Below, one piece after another: positions 8,774-17,254 of a stretch of DNA of 64,000 bases; within the stretch, counting starts at the first letter, position 1; each line of letters begins with the position of its first letter. The position numbers were made by a program, and so were the translations under genes. The stretch comes from DASTBU01 sp035711845 (GTDB taxonomy: Bacteria; Acidobacteriota; Vicinamibacteria; Vicinamibacterales; 2-12-FULL-66-21): contig DASTBU010000126.1 in NCBI GenBank assembly GCA_035711845.1, forward strand, positions 1 to 64,000. Reading direction: 5' to 3'. Under the pieces are notes generated by a model. It was not told the DNA's origin. It searched no databases and saw only the letters and a program-made list of their open reading frames with translations.

Positions 8774-8998
8774 TCAGGGTGGACCGCCACGCATACGGCG
8801 CGCCTGCTCTTCGGCTATTGCTTCCAGTTCGGCGATCGCTTCGAGACCGCGCGGCCTGCCGGCGGCGCGCTTGGTGTGGATCAGCGAGGGCAGGTCCAGG
8901 CACCAGACATCCCGGTCGAAGATGTTCACGCGGAGGGAGCGCGCCAGCAGCCGATCGAAGCCGCAGGGGATCTCGCCGGGCAAATCGATGTCCCCGCA
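8774..8998 (-). pseudogene. Truncated nucleotidyltransferase-family fragment
   Basis: The minus strand keeps an open stretch of 75 codons with a start-like fragment GDIDLPGEIP, a middle RSLRVNIFDRDVW, and the ending IHTKRAAGRPRGLEAIAELE. This is the C-terminal part of a widespread small nucleotidyltransferase family (MNT/AbiEii-like, often toxin-antitoxin associated). The catalytic N-terminal half is missing: an in-frame TGA lies just upstream at 8999-9001 and nothing similar continues beyond it. I read it as a broken remnant. A TTG at 8983 could in principle start a short protein, but there is no ribosome site. The family assignment rests on remembered motif resemblance. Confidence 0.5.
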
Positions 8999-9111
8999 TC
9001 AACGGGCCGTATGATGACGAGCGAGTGACCACTTCTGGAAGGCAAGACACGTCAGGCGGAGTGCGCACGACACTCGTTTGGCGACTTACGGGAATCCCGA
9101 GGAGGATTGAG

Positions 9112-9549
9112 ATGGCGAAGGCACCGCTCAGTTTTACTTTTTACATTGCGGCTCCGATCGAGAAGGTCTGGAACGGATTCGTGTCGAAGGAGGCGAACCA
9201 GACCATCTTCATGGGCGCGGACTTCGACGTGGACCTCGAGCCTGGCGGGGCGATGAGTTGGTCGGGGCCCGGTAAGGATGGCAAGCCGACGCGATATGTG
9301 ACGGGGAAGGTGCTCAGGGTGGAGGCACCGAAGCTGCTCGAGTACAAGTTCGGCATGGGCGAGGGGACGGTGATGTCGAGGGTGAAGGTGGAATTGACCC
9401 CGGAGACCGAGGCCGTGAAGGTGGTGGTCACGAACGATGAGTGGGCGGATGACGATCCGGCGTATGTGCAGAACGCCGAGGGCTGGCCGCGGATTCTCTC
9501 GCGATTGAAGACGCTCTTGGAGACGGGGAAGACATTTCGACCGCATTGA
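9112..9549 (+). CDS. SRPBCC/AHSA1-like protein
   Basis: This 145-residue protein is of the START/SRPBCC superfamily, AHSA1 branch (helix-grip fold that binds hydrophobic ligands or acts as a cochaperone-like domain). The start FYIAAPIEKVWNGFVS and the ending GWPRILSRLKTLLETG are typical. ATG 9112 is chosen because GAGGAGG lies at a proper distance upstream and the protein begins at the usual family position; the frame stays open upstream but without family similarity. It is an intact gene between two gene remnants, so it may be cargo of a decayed island. Specific ligand unknown. Confidence 0.8.
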   Translation: MAKAPLSFTFYIAAPIEKVWNGFVSKEANQTIFMGADFDVDLEPGGAMSWSGPGKDGKPTRYVTGKVLRVEAPKLLEYKFGMGEGTVMSRVKVELTPETEAVKVVVTNDEWADDDPAYVQNAEGWPRILSRLKTLLETGKTFRPH

Positions 9550-9649
9550 TGGCCGACGATCGTGAAATGATCAAAGGGCCCGCCCACGCGAGCGAAGTCA
9601 AGAAAGAGCGCGGAGTTCGCGCGGCTGCGCCCGAGACAGCCGGAGCCCG

Positions 9650-9862
9650 CAAGGTGCCGTGCAGGAGTGCCGCCAGCTTCGCGGCGGTGTCCTGTTGCAT
9701 CGACGGCAGGACGTGTGCGTAGATCCCCAGCGTCATCTCGACTTTGGAGTGACCGAGTCGACGCTGAACACGTGCGCCGAGACGCTGGCTGACAGCCTTC
9801 AACGTCGCGACGGTATGCCGCGCCTTCGAGATGTCTTGCGAGGGTTGTAACTCCTCGTTCAC
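9650..9862 (-). pseudogene. C-terminal remnant of a tyrosine recombinase/integrase
   Basis: The minus strand encodes ARHTVATL, then after a disturbed stretch RRLGHSKVEMTLGIYAHVLP and AAKLAALLHG. These are the box II region of phage-type integrases, including the catalytic Arg-His pair and the Tyr in GIYAHV. The segment that normally joins them (about 10 residues around AGVxPKVV) is scrambled, the N-terminal catalytic part is missing, and the downstream reading runs into unrelated sequence. The gene is therefore dead. It marks a past mobile element between the partner-switching genes and tRNA-Leu. Confidence 0.6.
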
Positions 9863-9883
9863 GTTCGCAGGGACGATTACCTG

Positions 9884-11533
9884 ATGTTCCGTGCATTAGT
9901 CATCGCGACGCTCATCATCTCCACAGGAGCTTGGCAAGACGACGGGCCGCGCATTCTCCAGATCAGGATTGTGCTGCCCGACGCGGACGGAAGACTGACA
10001 CCGGTACCTCGGCACCGGCTCCTCATCAGCGACAATCCGGTCACCGCCTCACCGCGGCTCGTGATCACGGACCTGGACGGCACCGCGACGGTCCGGTTGC
10101 GTCCCGGAAGCTATACGGTCGAGTCCGACCTCGCAGTCGCCCTTCACGGCAAGTCGTACTCGTGGACGGAGCAGGTGACGGTCGCTGCCGGCAAGGACGC
10201 GTCGCTCGAGTTGACCGCCGAGAACGCGCAGGTCGAGGCCGCAGCGGGCTCGACGACAGGCTCCGCGCCCGCAACGGGGTCCGACGCGGCCTTCTTCCTC
10301 AGGAAATGGCAGGACAGCGTCGTCGCACTCTGGACGCCGACGACGCGCGGGTCGGGATTCGTGATCGATGCGAACGGGCTGATTGTCACGAACCAGCGGA
10401 TCGTCGGCGACGCGAAGTCCGTGGAGGTGCAGTTCACGCCGCAGCTCAAGGTGGCGGGGAGTGTGCTGGCGGCTGATGCCGAGCGCGACGTAGCGGTGAT
10501 CTGGATCGCCGCGACGACGATCGCCGAACTCCGTCCGGTGCCTCTCCCATGCAATCCCGGGGCACGCACTGCCATCGAGAACGGCCAGGAGTTGTTTGCG
10601 CTCGGGGCCTCGCTCCAGCCGCCGAAGCGCATGTCCTCAGGCATCGTGAGCCGCGTGGACTCTCACAGCATCATGCTGGACCTCGGTATCGCGCGCGGCA
10701 GCGCCGGTGGACCGGTTTTCTCGTCCGGTGGCGATCTCGTGGGAATCACCACCGTCACCGGCCAGGACGATGGTGACGCACTGGGCGGGACCCGCGTGGT
10801 CCACAGCGGGCACGCGTGCGACGTCGTTGCCGCCGCGAAGCAGAAGATGAGTGCTGCAGCCCCTCCCGCCAGCACACCCCTGCCCGTCGAGCCGGGGCGG
10901 CCATTCCCGGTCAGCGCGTTGAAGGCGGCCGCCGAGCGCCGCGCCGGCAGCCTGAACCCATACCAGATCCAGGCGTCCGGCTTCGACGTGGCCTTCATTA
11001 CACCCGTGCTGACGTATGGGGCTCAGTATCAATTCGAGCAGATGCGGCGCCGGCGCACGACCAGCAAGGACACGCGCACAGCGCAGCCGGATCCTCCCAC
11101 GAGGCGGGCGATCATGGATTTCGCGAACTGGTCCGAATATGTCTGGGAGTTTCCGCCGGTGCTCCTGGTCCGCGTGACGCCCAGGATGGCCGAGGGCTTC
11201 TGGACGACGGTCGCCCGCGCCGCCGCCCGCACGCAGGGTGTCGCCCTTCCGCCGATGAAGCGCTACAAGCCGGGCTTCTCCCGGATGCAGGTATTCTGCG
11301 GCAGCGCAGATGTGACGCCGATCCATCCCTTCAAGCTCGAACGCCGTATCTCGGAGAGCGACGCGATCTTCGAAGGTCTTTACGTTCTCGACCCGGGAGC
11401 GCTCGGGCCGCACTGCGGCGCCGTGAAGCTCGTGCTCTTCTCAGAGGACGAGCCGGAGAAGGGGGACACACAGGTCGTCGATCAGCGAGTGATCCAGCAG
11501 ATCTGGGACGACTTCGCGCCCTATCGGAGATAG
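9884..11533 (+). CDS. Secreted trypsin-like (HtrA-fold) protein lacking catalytic residues
   Basis: A 549-residue exported protein: a short hydrophobic N-terminus (about 1-17) serves as signal peptide. Residues about 20-120 form a beta-rich region and 130-310 a chymotrypsin-fold domain of the S1C/Deg type. The order of motifs is clear, but the His motif (TNAHVV in active enzymes) reads TNQRIVG, and the Ser motif (GNSGGP) reads GSAGGPVF. Only the Asp (AERDVAVIWI) remains. It should be catalytically inactive, perhaps a binding or scaffold protein. No PDZ domain is recognisable; the C-terminal 220 residues are unassigned. It sits just after the integrase remnant. Confidence 0.75.
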   Translation: MFRALVIATLIISTGAWQDDGPRILQIRIVLPDADGRLTPVPRHRLLISDNPVTASPRLVITDLDGTATVRLRPGSYTVESDLAVALHGKSYSWTEQVTVAAGKDASLELTAENAQVEAAAGSTTGSAPATGSDAAFFLRKWQDSVVALWTPTTRGSGFVIDANGLIVTNQRIVGDAKSVEVQFTPQLKVAGSVLAADAERDVAVIWIAATTIAELRPVPLPCNPGARTAIENGQELFALGASLQPPKRMSSGIVSRVDSHSIMLDLGIARGSAGGPVFSSGGDLVGITTVTGQDDGDALGGTRVVHSGHACDVVAAAKQKMSAAAPPASTPLPVEPGRPFPVSALKAAAERRAGSLNPYQIQASGFDVAFITPVLTYGAQYQFEQMRRRRTTSKDTRTAQPDPPTRRAIMDFANWSEYVWEFPPVLLVRVTPRMAEGFWTTVARAAARTQGVALPPMKRYKPGFSRMQVFCGSADVTPIHPFKLERRISESDAIFEGLYVLDPGALGPHCGAVKLVLFSEDEPEKGDTQVVDQRVIQQIWDDFAPYRR

Positions 11534-11675
11534 TCCCTTCCTCAGCCTGCGATCATGCGCAGGACCGGCTCTCCTGCGGGAACACGTATCGTGGTGTGCT
11601 GTGGCCTGAGCGGCATCTCGTCGCGTGCCGATGCGCACACTCGCGCCGCAGTGTGCGCATCGACGGCCCTCTGGG

Positions 11676-11762
11676 TGGTGCGGAAGAGAGGATTTGAACC
11701 TCCACGACCTTGCGGCCACAAGCTCCTGAGGCTTGCGCGTCTGCCAGTTCCGCCACTTCCGC
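11676..11762 (-). tRNA. tRNA-Leu (CAG)
   Basis: The acceptor stem GCGGAAG (complement of 11756-11762) pairs with CTTCCGC (complement of 11680-11686), followed by A and an encoded CCA (11676-11678). The T arm contains GGTTCAAATCC. The anticodon loop, read on the minus strand, is CTCAGGA, giving anticodon CAG for leucine codon CUG. A variable arm of class II length fits leucine. A TATAAT box lies 36 nt upstream on the same strand. Confidence 0.95.
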
Positions 11763-11797
11763 ACGAAGGGGTGAATCACAACCGGCTGGAACGTTCA

Positions 11798-11826
11798 ATT
11801 ATACCGGGCGCCGGGGCCGGAGTCGA
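11798..11826 (-). promoter_or_regulatory. Promoter of tRNA-Leu
   Basis: On the minus strand a perfect -10 TATAAT (complement of 11798-11803) is preceded by 17 nt and TCGACT (complement of 11821-11826), a 4/6 match to TTGACA. The tRNA 5' end follows 36 nt downstream. It is the best-formed sigma-70-like promoter in this part of the window. Confidence 0.6.
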
Positions 11827-11882
11827 GTCGGACCTGACGATCGTGAACCCTCTCGTGGAGCAGCCCGCCCACCGACGACGAA

Positions 11883-13055
11883 TTACGACCACTTCGCCGC
11901 CCACCCTCCAGCCGGCGGAGACGTAAACCGCGCGAGGCCAAACGTTGGATCCGGTTCCGATTCGCCGAGCACCTGAGCCGCGACAATCTCACCGATCGCC
12001 GGCCCCATCTTGAAGCCGTGCCCGGAGCCGCCTCCGACGATCCACACATTCGATGCGGCCGGATGGCGATCGATGATGAAGTTCGCGTCCGGCGTGTTCT
12101 CGTACTGGCACACCTCGGACCGGACGAGCGGCGCGTCTCCAAGCGCGGGAAAGCGCTTCTTCAGGAACGACCGAATCGCCGCGACCCGCTCGACGCCTGG
12201 CACCCGATCGTCGGTCGTCGGATCCATTGGCGGTCCGGGCGTATCATCCGCGACCTTGAATCCGCCATCCGCGACGCTAGGGATGCCATACATGAAGCGT
12301 TCGCCGAAGTCGAGCCATACCGGCAGCCGATCGTCATTGAATCGGGTGTCCCCGGGCGGCGGGCCGAAGTAGTGGACCTCCTGGCGCGTCGCGGTGACCA
12401 GCGATCCGATCACGTCCGGAAAGATGGACCCCAGCCACGGACCGCACGCGAACACGAAGACATCCGCCTCGACCGATGAGCCGTCGGACAACGCGACACG
12501 CTCGACGGGTCCGCCGATTTGCAACGGCGGTACAGCTGCCGCCTGCACGTAACGCCCTCCTTCGGCCACCAGGCACGACACGACGTGGCGGCACGCGCGG
12601 CTGGCGAAGAGGTAGCCGGCGTCAGGCTCGAACAGCACAGATGCGACACCGGAGAAATCGATTTGCGGGTACCGGCGCCGGGCCTCGATCAGGTCCAGTT
12701 CGTCGAGGTGCAGCCCGACCGCGCGCAGGGCCGCCGCGGAGGCCGCCGCGAACGGCTCGACCCGGTGAAACAGCCAGAGTGCCCCGGACGTGCGCAGCAG
12801 GCCCTGACCGTATCGCCGCTCGTGGTTGCGCCAGAGCGCGAGCGCCCGTGCCGCCATTCGCGTGTAAACGGCGTGGCTCCCGTACGTCGCCCGAATCACC
12901 CGCGTTTCGCCGCCCGAGCTCGCCCGCGGGTTGCCGGCGCCCCACCCATCGAAGAGCTCGACGAGGGCTCCCCGTCGAGCCAGCTCGAGCGCGGTCCAGC
13001 TTCCAAAAGCGCCGGCGCCGAAGATGGCGGCTCTTCGAGGGTTCAAGGGGTTCAT
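11883..13055 (-). CDS. FAD-dependent oxidoreductase, monomeric sarcosine oxidase-like
   Basis: This 390-residue protein of the DAO family probably oxidises an N-methyl or other secondary amino acid, giving H2O2 or passing electrons to another acceptor. The dinucleotide fold starts at residue about 8 with AIFGAGAFGSWTALELARRG. The C-terminal region CQYENTPDANFIID and GGGSGHGFKMGPAIGE match sarcosine oxidase/N-methyltryptophan oxidase; the Cys in CQYENTPD stands where these enzymes attach FAD covalently. It is divergent from sppA with a 48 nt gap. Substrate cannot be read from sequence. Confidence 0.85.
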   Translation of the reverse strand: MNPLNPRRAAIFGAGAFGSWTALELARRGALVELFDGWGAGNPRASSGGETRVIRATYGSHAVYTRMAARALALWRNHERRYGQGLLRTSGALWLFHRVEPFAAASAAALRAVGLHLDELDLIEARRRYPQIDFSGVASVLFEPDAGYLFASRACRHVVSCLVAEGGRYVQAAAVPPLQIGGPVERVALSDGSSVEADVFVFACGPWLGSIFPDVIGSLVTATRQEVHYFGPPPGDTRFNDDRLPVWLDFGERFMYGIPSVADGGFKVADDTPGPPMDPTTDDRVPGVERVAAIRSFLKKRFPALGDAPLVRSEVCQYENTPDANFIIDRHPAASNVWIVGGGSGHGFKMGPAIGEIVAAQVLGESEPDPTFGLARFTSPPAGGWAAKWS

Positions 13056-13103
13056 GGTTCAGGATTGTTATACTCGTGATCCGCAACAGAACGGGAGGCT
13101 TAT

Positions 13104-14846
13104 GTGGCTGTCAGGCGCGGTGTCGTGCTCGTTATCGTTCTCATCCTGGCTGCCGTTGCCATCTCGGCGACCGGCCTTGTCCTCATGGCGCTGATGGTCG
13201 GGCGGGGACCGCAGGTCGCGGGCAACTCGACGCTCGTTCTCGAGATCAGCGGCGACCTTCACGAGATCGAGCCGGCAGGCGTCTTCGATCAGTTCTTCGA
13301 GCCGCCGCCCACGGTCCGGTCCGTTACCGAGTCGCTCCGCAAGGCCAGAGTGGACCGGCGTGTCTCGAGCGTGGTGATCAGGCCCACGGGCACGGCAGCG
13401 CTCTGGGGCAAGGTCCAGGAAATCCGCGATGCGATCGTCGAGTTCAAGCAGTCCGACAAGCCGATCATCGCGTACCTGGAGTTCGGCAACGACCAGGCCT
13501 ACTACCTGGCGAGCGCCTGCGACAAGGTGTTCCTGCTGCCCAGCGCGTCGCTCGACCTGACCGGCATCGCGAATTACGAGCTCTTCCTTCGCGGCACCCT
13601 CGACAAGATCGGGGCCTACCCTGACGCGCTGCACATCGGCGACTACAAGACGGCCTCGAACACGTTCACCGAGAAGACGTTCACTCCCGAACATCGCGAG
13701 ATGGCCGAGTCGCTGAACACCGATCTCTACGAGCAGCTCATTCGAGGGCTCGCCGACGGCCGCCAGAAACCTGAGACCGAAGTGCGGCAATTGATCGATC
13801 ACGGCCCGTATCTGCCCGAGGACGCGGTGCGCGTCGGCCTCGTCGACGACCTGGCCTATGAAGACGAGATCGATGACAAGGTGGCGCTCGGGCGGGGACA
13901 GCTCAGGGCCCTGCGCCAGAGCGACTACCGGCGGATCAGCCCGGCCTCGCTGGGCCTCGGAACCGGCGAGAGAATCGCGGTCATCTACGCGGTCGGCATC
14001 ATCTCGAGCGGCGAGAGCCGCAACGACTCGGCCGGCCAGACGGTCGGGTCCGACACGCTCGTGGGATACCTGCGCAAGGCACGAGCCGACAATTCGATCA
14101 GGGCAATCGTCCTGCGCGTGGACAGCCCGGGCGGATCGGCAATCGCGTCGGACGTCATCTGGCGCGAGGTCATGTTGACGCGGGACACGAAGCCGGTGAT
14201 CGCCTCGATGTCCGACGTGGCGGCCTCGGGCGGGTACTACATCGCCATGCCGGCGCACGCGATCGTCGCCCAGCCCTCGACGCTCACGGGATCGATCGGC
14301 GTGGTGATGATCAAGTACGTGCTGGATGGCACGCTCGACAAGCTCGGGGTGAACATCGAAAGCGTCAGCCAGGGACGCTACGCGCAGATGTACTCGCCGG
14401 TGCGCCCGTTTTCGCCGGAGGAACGCGCGCGGGTCGAACAGTTGATGCAGGCGACCTACGACACGTTCGTCGAGAAAGCGGCCGCGGGCCGCAACACGAC
14501 CCCCGAGCGCATCGATGCCGTGGGACAGGGCCGCGTCTGGACCGGACGGCAGGCCAAACAGCTGGGGCTGGTGGACGAGCTCGGTGGGCTCGATCGCGCG
14601 CTCGCGCTCGCCAAGCAGCGCGCGAACATCCCGCAGGACGAAGAGGTGGAGCTCGTCGTGTTTCCGCCGAAGCGGTCGATCTACGAGGTCATCGCCGATC
14701 CGTTCGGGCCGTCGGATGGCGCATCGGCGCTCGGGGCGCTGCTGGGCGTCAGGGAGGCGCGCGTCGTGAACACCCTGACCGCACCGCTGCGCGTCTTCCG
14801 CCGCGGCGAGCCGCTCGCGATCATGCCGAACGTGTTCGTCAGATAG
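13104..14846 (+). CDS. sppA: Signal peptide peptidase SppA, 67 kDa type
   Basis: Membrane-anchored serine protease that degrades cleaved signal peptides. It is 580 residues long, with an N-terminal helix (about 6-32) and two tandem ClpP-like domains, as in the long E. coli type. The catalytic lysine lies in IGDYKTASNTF of the first domain and the nucleophilic serine in DVAASGGYYIAM of the second. The GTG start at 13104 follows GGGAGG; an ATG two bases earlier is in the wrong frame. A TATACT box lies near 13065-13070. The 3' end meets an inverted repeat array that separates it from a convergent foldase gene. Confidence 0.92.
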   Translation: MAVRRGVVLVIVLILAAVAISATGLVLMALMVGRGPQVAGNSTLVLEISGDLHEIEPAGVFDQFFEPPPTVRSVTESLRKARVDRRVSSVVIRPTGTAALWGKVQEIRDAIVEFKQSDKPIIAYLEFGNDQAYYLASACDKVFLLPSASLDLTGIANYELFLRGTLDKIGAYPDALHIGDYKTASNTFTEKTFTPEHREMAESLNTDLYEQLIRGLADGRQKPETEVRQLIDHGPYLPEDAVRVGLVDDLAYEDEIDDKVALGRGQLRALRQSDYRRISPASLGLGTGERIAVIYAVGIISSGESRNDSAGQTVGSDTLVGYLRKARADNSIRAIVLRVDSPGGSAIASDVIWREVMLTRDTKPVIASMSDVAASGGYYIAMPAHAIVAQPSTLTGSIGVVMIKYVLDGTLDKLGVNIESVSQGRYAQMYSPVRPFSPEERARVEQLMQATYDTFVEKAAAGRNTTPERIDAVGQGRVWTGRQAKQLGLVDELGGLDRALALAKQRANIPQDEEVELVVFPPKRSIYEVIADPFGPSDGASALGALLGVREARVVNTLTAPLRVFRRGEPLAIMPNVFVR

Positions 14847-14851
14847 CTCAA

Positions 14852-14946
14852 AGCTTCCAGTTTTCAGCTTCCAGCTTCCAGCTTGCAGCTTCCAGCTTCC
14901 AGTTCGGTGTTCAATGGAGCTAGCTGGAAGCTGGAAGCTGGAAGCT
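14852..14946. repeat. Inverted array of 7-bp units (CCAGCTT)
   Basis: The left arm repeats CTTCCAG/CAGCTTC about seven times; after a 25 bp centre the right arm repeats its complement (AGCTGGA) about four times. The two arms can form a long hairpin. It fills the gap between the convergent sppA and foldase genes and touches the stop codon of the latter, so it may act as a bidirectional terminator. There is no U-tract. Confidence 0.8.
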
Positions 14947-16864
14947 ACCCGAGCAACTGCTTGAGCGTCTCTCCGTTGATCTGGATGCGGTCGCGCAGGC
15001 GGTCGCGCACCTTCGTCATATACGCGCCGTAGAAGCGATTCCGCTGGGACTGCAGCAGCTCGTCTTTGAGCGCCGTCCGGCCCGACGCCAGCTCCTCGGG
15101 CGTGACATCCTTCTTCTCGATCACCTTCACCACGAGGGCGCCGGTGTCGGTCGTGATGGGTGAGCTGACCTCGCCGGCTGCCAGCGCGAATGCGGCGGCG
15201 TCGATGGCGGGGCTGGCGCCGATGTCCGGGATCGGGCTCCCGCGCGGGATGAGCTCGGTCGTTTTCACCTCGAGGCCGGCGGCCTTCGCGGCTGCGTCCA
15301 GCTCTCCCGCTTTCAGTTGACCCTTGAGCGCGGCGGCCTTCTCGCGGGCCGCGTCGAGCGCCTTCTTCTTCAGCACGTCCTCGCGAACCCGCGCCTTGAC
15401 CTCCTCGAGCGACGGGTCGCGCGCCTCCTGTGTGCCGGTGACCGTAATGAACGCCATTCCCTGCGGAGTGCCGATCGACTCGCTGACCTCGCCCTGCTTC
15501 AGCTCGAACGCGCGGGCGCTCACGGCCGGCGCAATGCCGAGCCCCGCAATGGGCTCCTCGCGCGAGAAGAACCCGGACTCGCTGACCACGAGGCCGGGCT
15601 GGGGTTCGAGCTTGTCGAAATCGCCGGCGCTCTTCAGCTTTCCGGCGAGCTCGGTGGCGCGACGCTCGGCTTCCTTCTGCACTCGCTCCCACTTCAGCTG
15701 ATCCTCGATCTGCGGGCGCACTTCCTCGAAAGGCCGCGTGGCGGCCGCGCGCTTCTCTCCACCCTTGATGATGTGGTACCCGAACGTCGTCTTCACGAGA
15801 TCGCTCACCTGTCCGGGCTCGAGCGCGAACGCTGCGTCCTCGAACTCCTTGACCATCTGGTTGCGGCCGAAGAAGTCGAGATCGCCCCCCTTCTCCTTGC
15901 TGGCTTCGTCCTCGGAGAGCTTCGTGGCAAGCGCGGCGAAGTCGGCGCCTCCCTTGATCTGCGCCAGGAGGTCCTCGGCCTGTTTCTTCACCGCGGCGTC
16001 GTCCTTGCCTTCGGTCTTGAGCAGGATGTGGCTGGCACGCATCTGTTCGGGCGTCGAGTACTGATCCACGTTGTCGTCGTAATAGCGGCGCACTTCCGGT
16101 TCCGCCACGGTCGTACGCTCGCGGAGCGCGTTGGTGTCCACCAGCGCGTAGCGGACCTTGCGCTTCTCCGGAATCCGATACGTCGCCGTGTTCGCCTCGA
16201 AGTGCGCGGCGATCTCCCCATCGGTTGCGGTCAACCCTTCGCGAAACTTGTCGGCAGGGAAGGACACCACCGCAAGCTTGACCTTTTCGTTCCGGCGCCG
16301 GAATTCCTTGTCGACTTCCTCATCGCTGACCGTGATCCAGGCCGTCAACGCGGCCTGCAGCTTCTCCATCACGATGCCGCGGCGGACCTGATCTTCGAAC
16401 TCACTGGGCCTGAAGGGCGGATTGGCCGACTGCAGGATCAGGCGATACTGCTGGTCGCCGACGAACTGTCCGTTCTGCTGAAACGCGGGCAGCGACATGA
16501 TCCGGGTGCGGACTTCCTCGTTGCTCGCCCTGATGCTCAGGCGCTCGGCTTCCGCCAGCGCGAGCTCCTCTTCGATCATGCCCTGCACGATCCGCTGCTC
16601 GACCCCCAGCTGTCGCAGCATCCGGTCGTCCATGTTGGCGCCGTAGGCGTTGCGGTATGCCTGCATCTGCTGCGAGTAGGCGCGGCGGAAGCGGGCAACC
16701 GTGATGTCGCGGCCGTCGACCGTGGCCACGACGTCGGTATTGCCTGCGCCGGCAGGGTTGTCCATGAAGCTGGGGATGTAGAGCCACACAAACGCCACGA
16801 CCACAATCGCCAGGCTCCATTTGAGCCAGTTCTTGTGGCGGCGCATCCGGTCGAGCATCGTCAT
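14945..16864 (-). CDS. SurA/PpiD-like peptidyl-prolyl isomerase, membrane anchored
   Basis: This foldase of 639 residues probably helps proteins fold at the outer face of the inner membrane. One N-terminal helix (about 12-32, KWSLAIVVVAFVWLYIP) anchors it. A SurA_N-type chaperone region covers about 40-270 and a parvulin domain about 280-375 (ASHILLKTEG, GGDLDFFGR, TTFGYHIIKG). A second, weaker parvulin-like region lies at about 460-560. This architecture fits PpiD. The start at 16864 (MTMLDRMRR) is chosen because it puts the Arg-rich stop-transfer segment at the normal place; the frame is open 16 codons further. Confidence 0.88.
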   Translation of the reverse strand: MTMLDRMRRHKNWLKWSLAIVVVAFVWLYIPSFMDNPAGAGNTDVVATVDGRDITVARFRRAYSQQMQAYRNAYGANMDDRMLRQLGVEQRIVQGMIEEELALAEAERLSIRASNEEVRTRIMSLPAFQQNGQFVGDQQYRLILQSANPPFRPSEFEDQVRRGIVMEKLQAALTAWITVSDEEVDKEFRRRNEKVKLAVVSFPADKFREGLTATDGEIAAHFEANTATYRIPEKRKVRYALVDTNALRERTTVAEPEVRRYYDDNVDQYSTPEQMRASHILLKTEGKDDAAVKKQAEDLLAQIKGGADFAALATKLSEDEASKEKGGDLDFFGRNQMVKEFEDAAFALEPGQVSDLVKTTFGYHIIKGGEKRAAATRPFEEVRPQIEDQLKWERVQKEAERRATELAGKLKSAGDFDKLEPQPGLVVSESGFFSREEPIAGLGIAPAVSARAFELKQGEVSESIGTPQGMAFITVTGTQEARDPSLEEVKARVREDVLKKKALDAAREKAAALKGQLKAGELDAAAKAAGLEVKTTELIPRGSPIPDIGASPAIDAAAFALAAGEVSSPITTDTGALVVKVIEKKDVTPEELASGRTALKDELLQSQRNRFYGAYMTKVRDRLRDRIQINGETLKQLLG

Positions 16865-17254
16865 TGGTCGCGGCCTCGTCTTGCAGCGCGCCCGGCGTCC
16901 GGAGCCGGGCACGTCTCGGAGTCACTCGGGAACGGGAAACGCTAATTATGCCATGGGTTAGGAGGCGCCGGGTGCCTGGCGCCAGGTGCTCGGTGCCGCA
17001 TGCGGGCGCACGGACGAGCGGCCTCGCGCCGATAAGGTACGGGCCGGGTGCGGAACCCGCTTGGCGGTCAACCTTTACGCAGGCTGTGGGCTCGGATCGT
17101 CCCGCAACGGGCCGGTTTCCGCGGTTCGGATGTGGTAATATTTACGTTGAATAGAAGCACTTACGAGGATTCGCACATTCCAAACGGAACCCAGAGCCGA
17201 TTGACCCGGACCGACCGGAACGGGCGCGGCCGCGGTCGATCGAGCAGGAGAAGT
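16865..17254. other. Spacer between divergent foldase and cyclase genes
   Basis: About 390 bases without a supported gene. At 16970-17005 lies a short run of GGTGCCTGG/GGTGCTCGG units, the same word family as the array at 26668-26840. AT-rich TAATATTTA near 17134 is the best candidate for a promoter of the downstream plus-strand gene. The open frame from 17048 into the cyclase has no family similarity before 17255. Confidence 0.5.

Noticed and set aside
8674..9111. N-terminal extension of the SRPBCC protein to 8674
   Set aside because: Low-complexity Arg-rich shadow sequence over a gene remnant; a strong ribosome site precedes ATG 9112.
14945..15692. Long minus-strand frame from 15692 across sppA to 13068
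   Set aside because: It is antisense to sppA and runs out of frame through the foldase gene, with Arg/His-rich shadow composition.
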